A DNA stretch of 64,000 nt from Gossypium raimondii (lineage: Eukaryota > Streptophyta > Magnoliopsida > Malvales > Malvaceae), in NCBI RefSeq assembly GCF_025698545.1, contig NC_068566.1, positions 2,463,362 to 2,527,361 of the forward strand, written 5' to 3'. The notes under the pieces are model-generated. The model did not search any database and was not told the origin of the DNA. It saw only the letters and a program-made list of their open reading frames with translations. Shown one piece after another: positions 35,765 through 52,189 of the stretch (position 1 is the first letter of the stretch; each line of letters begins with the position of its first letter). The translations under genes were made by a program, and so were the position numbers.

Positions 35765-36860
35765 TTCAGTTCCGAAATTCCCAAGTTCCTCACCATCCAA
35801 AACTTAATTCTCAATCAAAATCACCAAAAAAACCCCTAATTTCATCTATTAACATAGAATTCAGCGGGGCGACCAATTTCAAACAGTTCCAAAGTTGCTA
35901 AATTCAAACAAGATGAACAAAACCCAGATTAGAAACCACTAAACAAACGAATTAACTTCATTTAACTAATGAACCAAATCAAAAACCCTAAATCCACTAA
36001 AATCCATTACACTATAAAATCCAGCTTTATTCATAAAACCCAGACAGTAAGAACCCAAAAAAAACACTAAAATGGAAAGAAAGCAAAAACCCACCTGGAT
36101 CAAGGAACTGTGCAGCTGAATTTTCAGTTGACATCAACTGAATTCATATAAAAATAATAATCATTATTATTGTTAGTCCATTTGAAACTTGAGAAAGTAG
36201 GGGAAAAAAAAGAGATTTAGGGCAAGAAGCAAGCGATTGGCCCTTTTTACTTTGGAAGCTTCTTTTTGAGTCAACAAGGTCAAAGGAACACGTGCGACAA
36301 CTTCTAAACTGGACAGATTTTGTATTTTCAGTCGCGTGTTCGGTTTTGACCAACAGTGTTTGATTTTTGGTTAAATTCTGCTATTAGTCACTATACTTTG
36401 TAAAAGTTTTGAATTTAAACCATGTACTTTAATTTGGTCCTTTTTAGTCCCTATACTTTTCAAAATTTAAAATTTCAGCCCTCATCAAATGATAACTTTT
36501 AAATTTATTAAGTTAAGTTATGCTATTTGTTGACACCATTTTTCGGATGAAAACAGGATCGACTTGGGTTTTGAAAAATGAAACAGGAGTCGCCACCAAT
36601 CCTTTTTAATAGGTGTGATTGGATCACCTTGAAAGTGGTTATTTTTAATAAACAATTTGATTTTATTAAAACAATAAGTTTGGTCCACGAAATTCAGAAA
36701 AACGGGTTCGGAAGTCGGTTACGCACGAGGAAGGATTAGCACCCTCGATACGCCCAAAATTGGTACCTAGTTGATTACTTAATGTCTTAATGTCGAAAAT
36801 TGAAAGCTTTGAAGAAATTTAAAATACGATCCTTAAAACTCGGATGACATGGATTAAAAT

Positions 36861-37073
36861 TTAAGAGGATATTTAGTTGTTTGGTTAAACGAGAAATCGA
36901 AACCCAGCACCTTAGGGCATGTTTTCTCGAATTTCCAAACGCAAAACAATGCCTTATTTTAAAATTTTTAAAAGGATATTAAGCCATTTGGTTGAACGAG
37001 AAAAATCGACACCTAGCACCTTAGGGCATGTTTTCTCGAATTTCCAAACGGCAAAACATTACCTTATTTTGAA
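36861..37073. repeat. Two tandem copies of a 109-bp unit inside the solo LTR
   Basis: AGCACCTTAGGGCATGTTTT, followed by CTCGAATTTCCAAACG, occurs at 36906 and again at 37015, a 109-base period. Flanks also match (TTTGGTTAAACGAGAAA and TTTGGTTGAACGAGAAA). Confidence 0.9.
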
Positions 37074-37406
37074 AAATTTTCCTTTTTGAAGTATAGTGTT
37101 AATAGGCATAATGGGATAATAGATATGATAATGTGAACAAATATTACAAAAACGAATAATAAAATAAATCAATCATGCATATATCATAGCAAATAAATAA
37201 ATAAATAAACTAAAACATAAAAAATGGACATATAAATAAATACATAAATGAACATGAAAACAATAAAGGAAAATAGATGAAAATTATAAAAATGGATATG
37301 TGCATGTACATCTAAGGAAATATATATGTATGTACATAAAATTATTAAAATATATACATAAATTATAAGATATAAAAATATAAATATTTACATGTATACG
37401 TATGTA

Positions 37407-37450
<44 letters not shown>

Positions 37451-37732
37451 GGACGTGTATGTGGAATAAAAGCTTATTACAATTTATATGGATATAGACA
37501 TAAAGTAATATTGTATAAAATATTTGTGATTTAAAACATAGAAGTATATATGAGAAAACCTTTTGTTAGAAGAACGTATTTATAAAATAGAAGATACATA
37601 GACAATATTGAAGTAATATAAAAACATAGATTAATATATTATAGAATATAATATATAATAAAAGAGTTTAAATAATGGCACATAATGAAATAAAATAATA
37701 TATGAAAACAATAAACAAATATATGAACTAGT

Positions 37733-37736
<4 letters not shown>

Positions 37737-37797
<61 letters not shown>
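37737..37797. repeat. (TAA)n microsatellite, about 20 units
   Basis: Uninterrupted TAA repeat inside the solo LTR. A (TA)n tract lies nearby at about 37410-37446. Likely polymorphic. Confidence 0.95.
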
Positions 37798-37798
<1 letters not shown>

Positions 37799-39294
37799 CT
37801 AAAAAGGACTAAATCGAAGTAAAAAAAAAGAACACTGGGCGAATTTAAACATGGAAAATACAAAAGGGACCGATTTATAACGCACGCGAAGCCTAGGGGA
37901 TCGATTTGGAAAATATCCCAAGCCCTATACGCAGCGTTTTGATATGGGCTGAAATGAAACATATGAGAAATTATGCGACCAATTAAAAAACAAAATAGGA
38001 CTAAATTGCACCGTAGCGCCAAGGAGGAGGGACCATGCGAAAATATCCCTCCAATGAAAACACGCGGACCCTCCAGGTCGGATCGGGTCGACGCTTGAAT
38101 CTGGGGGCAAAACACGACGTCCGCTTTAAGTGCTTATAAATTCAAAGTTTTTTTTAACTTCATTTTCGCTCTTTCAAAGAAAAAAATGATTTCTCTTCAA
38201 AAAATCCTCTCTCCTCCAAAGATCGCCTGAATCCAATGAGGGAAACCGCCGTCGACACCACCGGCCAGTCAGACGGTGGCGGAAAATCCCAAAGGTAATT
38301 TTTTTATATGCTATATATAGTTTTTTTAAGTAAAAGAAAAATAAAATGAAGGATACAAACAGTTTGAAAGGAAGAAAATCAAAAGAAAAATAAAATAAGA
38401 AGAAAAATAAAGCTTATACCAAAAATTTTCTTCAATCTCTTTTCTTTTCCTTTTATCTATTGAAATCGATACAATCGGTTTTAGAATCGTTTTTACGAAA
38501 ATAAAACAAAAAGCCCCCATGTTTGATAACTGCTTTGACTTTATATAGCCTTTTTACACGATTTCTTTTCTATTTTTGTTTCATTTTACTCTGTTTCTTT
38601 TATGTTTTTCCTTCTTGCGGTATTGACGTTTGATGGAGCGGTGAGGGGTTGGTGGCGCGGCGTCGAGGCGTCTTGGCGGCATGGCGAGTTAGAACCCCTA
38701 GGTGCGGCGCACCTAGGGTTTGACATTGTTTCTGATTTGTTTTCTCTTTTTGGGCTAGGGTTAGGTTATTGGGCCTGTAGGTTGTGGGTTAGTGTTTAGG
38801 TGGGTTGGTTTGTAATGGTTTTGTTTGGACCATATTGGGCCCCGGGTAAATTTGGGCTTCTACACTATTTTCAAATTTTGATAAGGCAAACATATTATCA
38901 TATGTATAATGTCATGTCAGCTTGTTATTTCCACAATAAAAATCCAATTAATGGATTAACAGTTGTATTTTGTATCAAGATTGAAATTTAAAATTTTTAA
39001 AAGTATAGAGACTTAGAATGATCAAATTTGAGAATGGAATTTAAATCTACAACTGTACGTATAGTATAAGACTAGTTATTGAATTTTAACCAAACGAATT
39101 TAACAGCTACTGTTTGGGGTCAGGACTAAAATCTCAAAATTTGAAAAGTACAATGGCTAAAATTGACCAATTCGAAAAGCATAAGGACTAAAATTGATCA
39201 ATTAATGTATAGGGACTAAATCCATAACTTTGGCAAAAAATACAGAGACTAATAGTAGAATATAACCTAGAGTTTTTTGTACCAAAAAAAGTGT

Positions 39295-40201
39295 GGTAAA
39301 AGAATCTCTTTAGTCCCTCTAAAAAAAATCAGAACAATTTAATCATTGTCAATTTCGAACATGAGCAACTAAGGATAATTAATTATTTTTGCCAATTATA
39401 CATATTTTTAGGTATAATAACAAATTTAGCTCTCAAAATTTACACATTTTGTCAATTTGATCTTGATTTAACAAATTTAGCCAACAATATTTATACATTC
39501 TATTAATTTTGTCTTGATTTAACAAATTTAGCTCGTGATATTTATACATTCATTAACATTTATATAAAATATATATATTACATAAAATAAGGTATGGAAC
39601 CATATATGAAAATTTCGAGTTTTGGGATAATTCTTTGAGTTCCAAAGATATATTTAAAGTGGGTCCTATTTTTAAATTAAATTTTAAATATGATTTTCTT
39701 GCTATTAATACTAACCATAATAAAATAATAATTTTAAATAGTTACTAAAATTATAAGTTTAATCGGGTTCTTGCCCTATATTTAATTTTTTTAAGTGTAG
39801 TAAACATATTATGTAATTTATTGAAAAATTATTTATAGTAAAAATTTGAAAAATATAAAAAATAATCATCTCTTGCATTAAATTTAATTAGTTTTATGAT
39901 TTAATAAATTAAAATTTTTAAATATTAATTTTAAAACTAATATCTATTTCAAATTTTATTATAAAAAAATACCAAAAAGTATATTTTAATTAATATACAT
40001 AATTAATCTGTGCAATGCACCGGATAAAAAACCAGTTACACCACTAAAAATATGTACAATTGACGAAAAATATTAACGTTGTAACGAATTGTCCTTAGTT
40101 GCTCACATTCAAAATTGTCAGGAATTAAATTGCTTAATTTTTCTAAGAATGGTCAATTTGCTCAATACTAAAATTGAGAAGGACCGAAGAGGTCTTTTAC
40201 C
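39295..40201. mobile_element. Fold-back MITE, family M3, split by an internal insertion
   Basis: Outer arms GGTAAAAGAATCTCTTTAGT and GAAGAGGTCTTTTACC match the ends of 33130-33589, as do inner words AACAATTTAATCATTGTCAA and AATTGTCCTTAGTTGCTCAC. About 480 bases in the middle (roughly 39560-40045) have no partner and end with CTGTGCAATGCACCGG, apparently another inserted repeat. Confidence 0.65.
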
Positions 40202-40435
40202 AAAAAAGTGTTTTAAATTTGGCTCAATCCGCCTCAATACATGACATAATTTTTTCTTAATGTGGTCCTTAAAGGCTTTTTTTTTAATCTAATGTGGTAC
40301 GTGTGTTTGATAAAAGGCATAAAGTTTAATATACCGGAGAAACAAAACTAACTTTTACATAAAAGGTGTATTTTCACGAAAACGGACCTTAAAAATATCA
40401 AATTATGGAATTATATAGTAAAAGATTAAATGCCC

Positions 40436-40932
40436 AATTTTACTAAATTATTAATAAGTTTTCATTTTGGTTATTCAACTTTGAAAAGTTACAAATGATT
40501 ATTGAATTATTCAAAAGATGGGCTATTAATTTTTTAAAAAATTTAGCTAGTAAGGTTCAACCTAATATTCGACGATCAGTATGGTGGATCAATACTATCG
40601 ATGAGTAAAAGGATATATATTAGATCCAAATCTATCTAATAGTCAATATCAAAGATCGAAGATAAAAGTTGTTTGAATTTTGATTCGCAAATTTTTGACG
40701 TCATAAGATATTTCATGAAAAAAAAAAGAATTGTAAAAAGAAGAGGAATGAGAACTTTTAATTGGTGTAAGCAATATGAATAGAGAATGCCATACAATAA
40801 CGATTTAACGACTCGGCAGTTTAAATGAAAACTTTCGAATAGTTCAACAATGATTTTGTAACATTTTAAAATTGAGTGACCAAAACGTAAACTTACTAAT
40901 AGTTTTGTGTCATTAGGTGTAGTTTACCCAAG
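40436..40932. mobile_element. MITE, family M1, just upstream of CK2 alpha copy A
   Basis: ATTATTAATAAGTTTTCATT, CGACGATCAGTATGGTGGAT, TTTTAATTGGTGTAAGCAAT and ACCAAAACGTAAACTTACTA follow the same order as in 2140-2650. Its right part is shared with the region upstream of copy B, so it was carried in the duplication. Confidence 0.65.
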
Positions 40933-41049
40933 ATTGAATCACTAAAAATACAGGGACCTCTAATAGAATTTTACCAAATAAAAAACAGATAGATGGGATA
41001 AGGGGAAAACCTCCTCCCTCTCCTTTTTTGTGAGAGGCCAAAGCTGTAA

Positions 41050-45133
<4,084 letters not shown>

Positions 45134-46017
45134 CATGCCAAATTCACAACAATGATGATGTCAAGACATAGCATCTTCTTTCTTCATATGCATGGTTAGA
45201 TCCTCTTCCCTTTGTAGAATGACAGAAGATGAAAGAAGTCTTTTTTTCTTTATCTTTTTTATCTTTGTGATTTTCTCGTCTCCCCCAAGGGAAATGTTTA
45301 TGTTTCATTTTGAATTATATCATATTTGTGTGTGTTTTTGAAGATGAAGAACAATACTGACTTACATCTCTGATAATATTATTTTTGCTTTAATATTTGA
45401 CGTATAGTATATATATATATATATAAACACTTCTTTCCAAAAAAAAAAACATCGGGATTATGTTCCCACCATGTCACCATAACTTGATTATACGAAAGCT
45501 CATTTCAGGGGACTACATATTATATGTTTTATATTTGGAATATAATAGGGTTAACTCAAACAATACATCCCCAAAATATTACATAAAATTTAAATTAATT
45601 TTAAAGATTTTAAAATATTTTAATTGAATTTTAAAGTATTAATAATGTATCAAGCAAATCTTCTTCCATCAACCCAATATAATCTTGGGTGTTAAATGCC
45701 ATCTTAGATTTGAGTTGATGTAGAGCATATTTAAAACACTTTATTTTGGTGCACTTGTAAAAAAGAATTCTGACGATGCAATTGAAAATTAGGAGGGTTA
45801 TTATTTTAACGCGTTTTTATATGATAGATATAAGCATGTTTTTAATTTGATCTACGAGTTTTAAATATGTTACATGTCAGTTCTAAGTTAACATTTACCA
45901 CTCTAGTTAATAACTAAATAGAGGGTCTTGCCTCACCTTTGTTAAGTGGAATAATGTTGACTTTAGTCCCTTTAGATGTAAAGTATTTAATTTAGGCCTT
46001 TTGTAAATAAAATTTTT
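45134..46017. other. 3' UTR of copy A and AT-rich spacer
   Basis: Up to about 45370 the sequence still matches the region behind copy B (for example GGGAAATGTTTATGTTT), so this is shared 3' UTR. A (TA)n tract sits near 45410-45424. The rest is AT-rich with no gene. Confidence 0.6.
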
Positions 46018-46545
46018 ACCTTTGGCCCTCAAACTTTTAAAATTGGCATAATGTTAAATTTAGCCTTCAACATTTACTTTTTTTTTGTTTATTTGATTCT
46101 TATTCATTTTTGAGCTAAATTTGATTTTAACATTTTAAAGAGTGAAATTGCTTTTTTTTTAATGGAAATGTTGATTAAATCATTAACTTTTCAACAATGT
46201 TGATGTAGCAACTCGTGTGACAGCTTACGTGTACTTCATATTAAATAACACTATTTGTTTTATATGTTACGCCACTAAATAATTTTTTTTAAAATATATA
46301 AAAAGTTCAAAAAAATAGCATGGAGTACATGTGTATTGCCATGTCTGCTATCTTTGCTAAAAAATTTAAGATTTTAGTCTTAATTTTCATTAAAAAGCCA
46401 ATAATTTGACTCTTTTTGAAAGGTTGATGATCAAATGTGACTCTATTTAAAAGGTCGATGGTTAAATTTAGTTTTAAAAAAAGAATAAGGACTAAGTTGA
46501 CCAAAAAATGTAAATTTTAAGGGCTAAATTTGACGTTAGCCTTTA
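46018..46545. mobile_element. MITE, family M7
   Basis: AATGTTAAATTTAGCCTTCA, AACAATGTTGATGTAGCAAC and, at the right end, AAGGGCTAAATTTGACGTTA parallel the copy at 25045-25515. Ends are inverted. Confidence 0.6.
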
Positions 46546-46829
46546 AAATTTTATTTAGTCTCCTTAATATTAAATTTTTAGCTTTGTCTTTGCGCGAAAA
46601 GACCTGATGGATATAACAATGGCACTTATTAAGAACTCAATTAAAATGTTTTAAAATTTGTGGATCAATTTAAATATTACATAATTTGGACATGTATAGG
46701 TGCAATTAACCTATATATTTTGATGAAAATGTTAAAGTGAAAGGAATGGGTAGGGTGATGGGACAAAATTGATAAGTTCGAAGGAGAAGATATATGCATC
46801 ATTAGGGAGCCAATCAATGAGTACTTTGC

Positions 46830-47290
46830 CAACTTTTAAGGAGGTTTCTCACTTACACACTAGTAGGCCTTCGCCACATCCAAAAGGGCCTTCACTTTGC
46901 ACACCAGAATGCCCATTGCAGACACCTAAAAGGGTATTTCACCTGAACATAAAGAGGCCTTTCACTACATTGAAGAAGCCCCTCACTTGAATACTAAAAG
47001 GCCTTTTTTCAACACCTAAGAAGGCTTCTCACCTGTAAACCAGAAGGCCTTTGCCAACGCGTCAAGGGGCAGCTCTTCGCACCTAAAGAGCCCTTAGCCT
47101 ACACTATCAAGTAGGCATCCAAGAAGGCACCTCACTTGTATACAGTGGGCCCTTTTTCACACTTAAGGGAGCCCCTCGTTTGCACACCACAAGGCAAAGA
47201 ACCTCTTGTGCACACCATCAGGAGGCCACCCAAGGAGTACTTCAACACATTAAGGGTTCCTCGCACCACAAGGGGCAAACCTTGCCCACA
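46830..47290. repeat. Degenerate minisatellite, units of about 46 bp
   Basis: Repeated phrase of the form AAGGC..CTCACTTG..CACCAGAAGGCCTTT..CACCTAAG, for example AAGGCTTCTCACCTGTAAAC, AAGGCACCTCACTTGTATAC and AAGCCCCTCACTTGAATACT. Spacing is about 44-48 bases with drift. Small open frames here (46769-46990, 47136-47381) are by-products of the repeat. Confidence 0.7.
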
Positions 47291-47384
47291 CCCCGTTTAT
47301 GTAAGCTTAGGTATGTTTATAAAAATAAGAGAGATAGTCACAGGGTGTATGTTGTGTAGTTTGGTATGTATGGTTATATAGAGA

Positions 47385-48045
47385 AAAATTGAAGGCCAGT
47401 GTGCGAGGGTTGGCCCTTTTGATTAAGGTGTGATGTCTTGTCCCTTTATTACCTTGAAGGCTAAGATGAGAGGTCTCATCCCCTTTGATAGAATCAACCG
47501 AAGGCCAATGTGTGAGGTCTCATCCCTTTGAGGGATTGGCAAAGTTGTTAGGTCTTGTCCCTTTTATGACCTTGAAGGCCAATGCAAGAGGACTTATCCT
47601 CCTTGGTAGAATCAACCAAAGGCCAATGTGTGAGGTCTCATCTTCATTGAGGAATTGGCTAAAATGTAAGGTCTCATTCCCTTATGCCCTTGAAGACCAA
47701 GGCGAGAGGTCTTATCCCCTTAGGTAGAATCAAACGAAAGTCAAGTGTGAGGTCTCATTTCCTTTTAGGAAATGACTAAGGTGTAAGGTCTCACCCCTAT
47801 TGGTAGGATCAACCAAAGGCTAAGGTGTGAGGTTTCATCCCCCTTAAGGAATTGGCTGAAGTACAATGTTTCTTCCTCTTTGTAGAATCATAGAAGGTTA
47901 ATGTGAAAGGCTTCATCCCCTTGAGAAATTGTATAAGAAACAAGGTCTCGTCCTTATTATGCTTTTTAAGATCAAGGTGAGAGGTCTCATCTCCCTTGGT
48001 AGAATCAACTGAAGGCCAGGGGAAAAGGCTTCACCCTTCATTGAT
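47385..48045. repeat. Minisatellite with higher-order 118-bp unit made of ~39-bp subunits
   Basis: The marker GAATCAACC (or close variants) occurs at 47491, 47609, 47727, 47806, 47885 and 48002, giving spacings of 118, 118, 79, 79 and 117 bases. These are three or two subunits of about 39 bases. Subunits share AAGGCCAATGTGTGAGGTCT then CATCCC. It adjoins the minisatellite at 46830-47290. Confidence 0.85.
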
Positions 48046-48144
48046 GACAATGGTCGCAGCAAAAGACCCAAGTAGAAGGGTTGCTCACCCTCTTCATAAC
48101 AAAATTATCTCTTTAGGCTTAAACAAATTATACAAATGCTATTA

Positions 48145-48737
48145 GGGTAAACTACCAAAATAGTAACTTTTTTTTTTCTTCAGGTTACATTTTAGTCATT
48201 TATGTTTGAAATATTACGTTTAAGTCACTTATGTTATTGTATTGTAACATTTTAGTCACTGAGTGTTAATTGCCATTAACGGTGTAACGGTAATCTAACA
48301 TGACACGTTAAATCATCATTTCAAACGAAAATTTTAGGTTAAATTATACAATTGGTCTCTAATTCTTTTTCGTTGTGAATAATTTAATTTTTTTGTTTTA
48401 TGTTAAAAGAGATTGAGAAGAGAGGAAAATAGAGGAAGTAAAAGAGAATGGAAATAAAGAAAAAAAAGGAAAGTTAAAAGAGCATAAAAGAAAAAACAAT
48501 TGTTCAAAAAGAAAAAAATATGGAGATAAATTGTATAAATTAATCTAAAATTTTTGTTCGAAATGATAATTTAACATGCTATGTCAGCTTACCGTTATAC
48601 CATTAACGGAAATTAGCAGCTCAGTAACTAAAATATTACAACACATTAACGTAAGTGACTAAAACGTAACATTTCAAACATAAGTGATTAAAATGTAACT
48701 TGCGAGAAACAAAAGTGACTATTTTGGTAGTTCACCC
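48145..48737. mobile_element. MITE, family M2, long TIR
   Basis: Left arm GGGTAAACTACCAAAATAGT, then GTTACATTTTAGTCATTTAT. Right arm AAGTGATTAAAATGTAACTT, then ACTATTTTGGTAGTTCACCC. Inner arms AATTGCCATTAACGGTGTAA and CCATTAACGGAAATTAGC also pair. More than 200 bases per arm are complementary with mismatches. Confidence 0.8.
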
Positions 48738-49038
48738 ATGTTATTACTTGTTTAGGCTAAAAATGTCGGCTTAGATGTATGTATGTCTTTCAAATTCAAT
48801 TAAATGCATAAAATTAGTGAATACAAAATGCTTAATATGCACAAAAGCAATAATGATTACCAACGAATCAACTTTATAGCAATAATGGCCTTTTAAAGGC
48901 CTCGATGTCATTTTCAATAAAGCCTCTTAAGGCTTTGGTGCCCTATCGGGTAAGGTCTCTTAAGGCCACCAACTCGCTAAAGAGCGATTACTAGTGAATC
49001 TGAGTATAGTTGTTTGCATGGGTAGGAATGAGATCATA

Positions 49039-50639
49039 TGTGACACCCTACATCCGACTCGATTGTTGGATTTAGATATGAGACATCACATTACGTTAAA
49101 ATTAGTCCATAAGCTTGCCTGACTCAAAAAAATTAAATTGTTCAAAAAAATAAAAGTATAAGGACTAGTTTTAACAAATGAAAAACATAAAAAAAACTAC
49201 GTTAAAAGAAATGGAGAAGGGAGCAAAAAAGAGGGAGAAGTAGAAGAGAATAAAAAAAAAAGAAAGTTAAAAGAACATAAAAGAAAAAAATTAGATTGCT
49301 CAAAATAAAAAAAAAATATGAGGACCGGTTATATAAATTAACCTAAAATTTTTGTTTGAAATGAGGATTTAACATGCCACGTCAACTTACCGTTACGCCG
49401 TTAATGACAATTAATTGCTCAGTGACTAAAATGTTACAACGCGATAACGTAAGTAACTAAGACGTAACATTTCAAACATAAGTGACTAAAATGTAATCTG
49501 AGGCAAATAAAAGTGACTATTTTAATAGTTTACCCTTATTATTGTATCAAAGTTAATAATTAAATACCATCATTTATGATAAAGCAGATGCAAACATATC
49601 ATATTATCAATAATTTATATCACGATTTTATCTGAACACAACATTATATCCATCAACTTAAAGCTTTCAAGTATAGATGCAAATACCTTGATATTGATTC
49701 CACACTTGATTACATTAACTAATTATTTATCGAACAAGTAATTAAAAGTGAATTATAGTAGCACAAACCAAATTCACCACTCGTTGTTCGTTTCCGCCTT
49801 TGTTCCTCGACAATCCGGCATCGTCTCAACTACATTCGATAATTCATTTAAAAAATTAGTATTAGTTCACAATCAATAAGGCATAGTGAACAACCAAGCA
49901 TAATTGCATACTTTTGCAATTAAGTCCCTTTTTAATTTTAATATCCGGAATGCTCGTATTTCACAATCTACTCCGACTTCATATTTGCACTCTAGGGACC
50001 TTAAAGTATCAATATATCACGTTTTCATCTAAAGTTCTCATTCTCTTTCTAACTTAGTATTCGACATTCATCCAAAACCCAAGGCTAACTAAGTTTTTCA
50101 CCTAACAATTTCAATATTAATGAAATGGGTTCATCATCTAACTCAATTTTATGCTTTCAATTTAACTAAACAATATATATGGAAACTTTCCTTTACTTTG
50201 AACCTAGCTCACGGCAAGAAGAAGACCATGGAAGCTCTCCCTTGAGTACATTCTCTCACCCACTTGGCATAAATTTCCTTTAATTACACATATTCACTAA
50301 TTAAAATTAAATGATCCAATGAGCATGGATATCTCATAATAATATTAGTAGAAATCGATGGAGGGGATCATCCTCTTCCCCTAACTTAGTTTGGCCATGG
50401 TAATTTGCTATCTAAGTACCTAGCCATTGAACTCCATCACTTCTTAATCCTTACAATTTAGTTCTTGTACTATTTTTAATAATTTATCCAATTTAATCTC
50501 TTAGTAAATTAGTCCTATATTTCATATACGTCATATAAATTCCTCGATAATAAAAAATAAAATTTTTGAATGGCTCCGTTTAAGTCCATTCGACCTCGAA
50601 ACTGACTTTTCTGACATTGACAAAAATCGAGTCGTTACA
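49039..50639. mobile_element. Probable solo LTR, 1601 bp, with a MITE arm inside
   Basis: Begins TGTGACACCCTACATCCGAC and ends AAAATCGAGTCGTTACA. Flanking 5-mers are TCATA and CCATA, one mismatch from a target duplication. The TGTRACACCC start resembles the LTR entering at 62816. 49310-49535 is a single arm of MITE family M2, inserted or captured. No internal retrotransposon domain is present. Confidence 0.6.
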
Positions 50640-52189
50640 CCATATCAATAGGAAGCAAAAAAAAAAAAAAAGATAATAATAGAATGACATAGGCAACTTT
50701 GAAAAACAATGTTTTAGAAAAATCCAGTTAAGAAAACAATTATTTAGTTATAGTAGAAGTTTAAAATTTTTTCCTTAATTCGAGCTGTTGTGTTATTTGT
50801 AGTAATAAACCTAAATCGAAATCATACTTGTGCTTTATGAGAGACAAATTCAAGTCGATCCTAACTTTCAACTGAACAACCTTCTCCGTTATTCTCAAAC
50901 CACGAATTTTCTCGAGTGTTGGTTTAAGCAACATGAACCAAATCACAGAATAAAAACAATTTGTTAGGGTTTGTCACCCCTTATGTTATACACGAGGATT
51001 AATTGAGTCTTTCATGTATTGGATCAAATTATGTCTTTCCTGGACTTTTAAATCCAAGACTTATAATGTTATCAAACTCAATATCTATTTTTTATTATCC
51101 AAAATAAATATTATTTTAAATCATCATTAGCTAATAGTTTAGCAATTAACTTTTATCACGTCAACCCTAAATTTCGAGAAAAAAACCATGACTACATTTA
51201 ACGAATTAAACAAATTCACAATCACCACTTAACTTTTTTATTAATGAAATGATGAAAATTCAAACAATTCACTTTAACTTCTATTAAATCAATCCTAAAA
51301 TCAAATTAAATACTAAAAGTTAACTCTCGAGTACAATATGATGTACGAGGTCTTTTTGGTATAATTACAAGTATCCTCATCCATTTAACTATATGAGACT
51401 TCGGGTCGAGGTGGTATTTAGGTAAAATATCCCCAATAATGATGACTTCAAAATTCAAATTTGGTCCAAATGTTAAAAAAAAAATATTTACTGTAATTTT
51501 TTCTAACTATTTTTTACTTTTTCTTCAATAAAATTTGCATTTGTTGGAAGAAAAAAAAAAAACCCCTTAAAAGACTTTTGGCTCCAAAGGAAGGAATAAA
51601 GAAGATAGCAAAAAGAAAAGCTCACTTGGTGTGTCATTGAATTATATTTGCCTTGGAATATGACAGTCCATTTTATTCTTTAAAAATCAAAAATATTTAT
51701 ATATTTATATATTGTATACATTTAAATGAAACTATTTTATTATTACATAGGAATAGGGCTTTAATTAAACTAATTCAAATTTTGAATAAAATAAAATCGA
51801 GTTAATTGCATCAAACATATTTAAATTATGACTTTTATTTAAATTAGTCTTTAAATTTTAAAATATTTTAATTACATCTTCGATTGTCGATGTTTTATTA
51901 ATAATGTCATTCTCGTTATTAAAATCGTTAATTTAACCGTTAAATGAGGTATTAAATCTTATATTATATAATTTAAAACGAAAAATTTATGTTGTGAAAA
52001 TTTTGGTTTAGAGGTTTTCAAACTTTTATAGAAACAATGGTTCACTCTCTTTCTTTCAATTTTACTTTATTTTTAGTTCTTAATTTTAAAAGTTATGCGA
52101 CAACATTTTAAAGTTTATCACATAAGATTCTATGTATAATTTAATATTTAAAGTAATAGTTTCAATAATGGAAAGACCTGTTTGGATTT
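50640..52189. other. Spacer upstream of CK2 alpha copy B
   Basis: AT-rich, with an A run at 50660-50674 and no recognisable gene. The short minus frame 50761-50946 has no family features. Confidence 0.5.

Larger units (their letters stand above)
36528..38864 (+). mobile_element. Solo LTR of an LTR retrotransposon, 2337 bp
   Basis: Begins TGTTGACACCATTTTTCGGA and ends AAATTTGGGCTTCTACA, the canonical TG...CA. It is flanked by the 5-bp duplication CTATT (36523-36527 and 38865-38869). No gag-pol and no second LTR follow, so the element was reduced by recombination between its LTRs. A TTATAAA box near 38134-38140 suggests U3/R in plus orientation. The segment contains GGAGTCGCCACCAATC, seen in Gypsy-type LTRs of cotton from memory. 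Internal repeats are listed separately. The apparent minus frame at 37639-38115 is an Ile run from (TAA)n. Confidence 0.85.
36369..39267. mobile_element. MITE, family M4, interrupted by a solo LTR
   Basis: The left end GGTTAAATTCTGCTATTAGT (then CACTATACTTTG) is the inverted match of the right end ending ACTAATAGTAGAATATAACC. Inner arms also pair (TTTAGTCCCTATACTTTTC with AAAGCATAAGGACTAAA). Removing the LTR at 36528-38864 and one target repeat leaves about 560 bases. The host element is therefore older than the LTR insertion. Confidence 0.75.

Noticed and set aside
35765-35800. Start of ADA1 upstream of 35764
   Set aside because: The extra 12 codons begin with TTG after a stop; the first ATG gives the N-terminus expected for the family.
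34651-35807. Plus-strand open frames and an alternative minus frame over the ADA1 gene
   Set aside because: They are shadows of the ADA1-like coding sequence, which has clear family motifs.
37639-38115. 158-codon minus-strand open frame with a long Ile run
   Set aside because: The Ile run is the (TAA)n microsatellite inside the solo LTR; no protein family features.
46769-47727. Three small plus-strand open frames as Pro-rich proteins
   Set aside because: They translate degenerate minisatellite repeats; no start context, splice sites or domains.
47385-48045. CRISPR-like regular repeats
   Set aside because: Repeats are contiguous and diverged without unique spacers, and the genome is a plant; it is a minisatellite.
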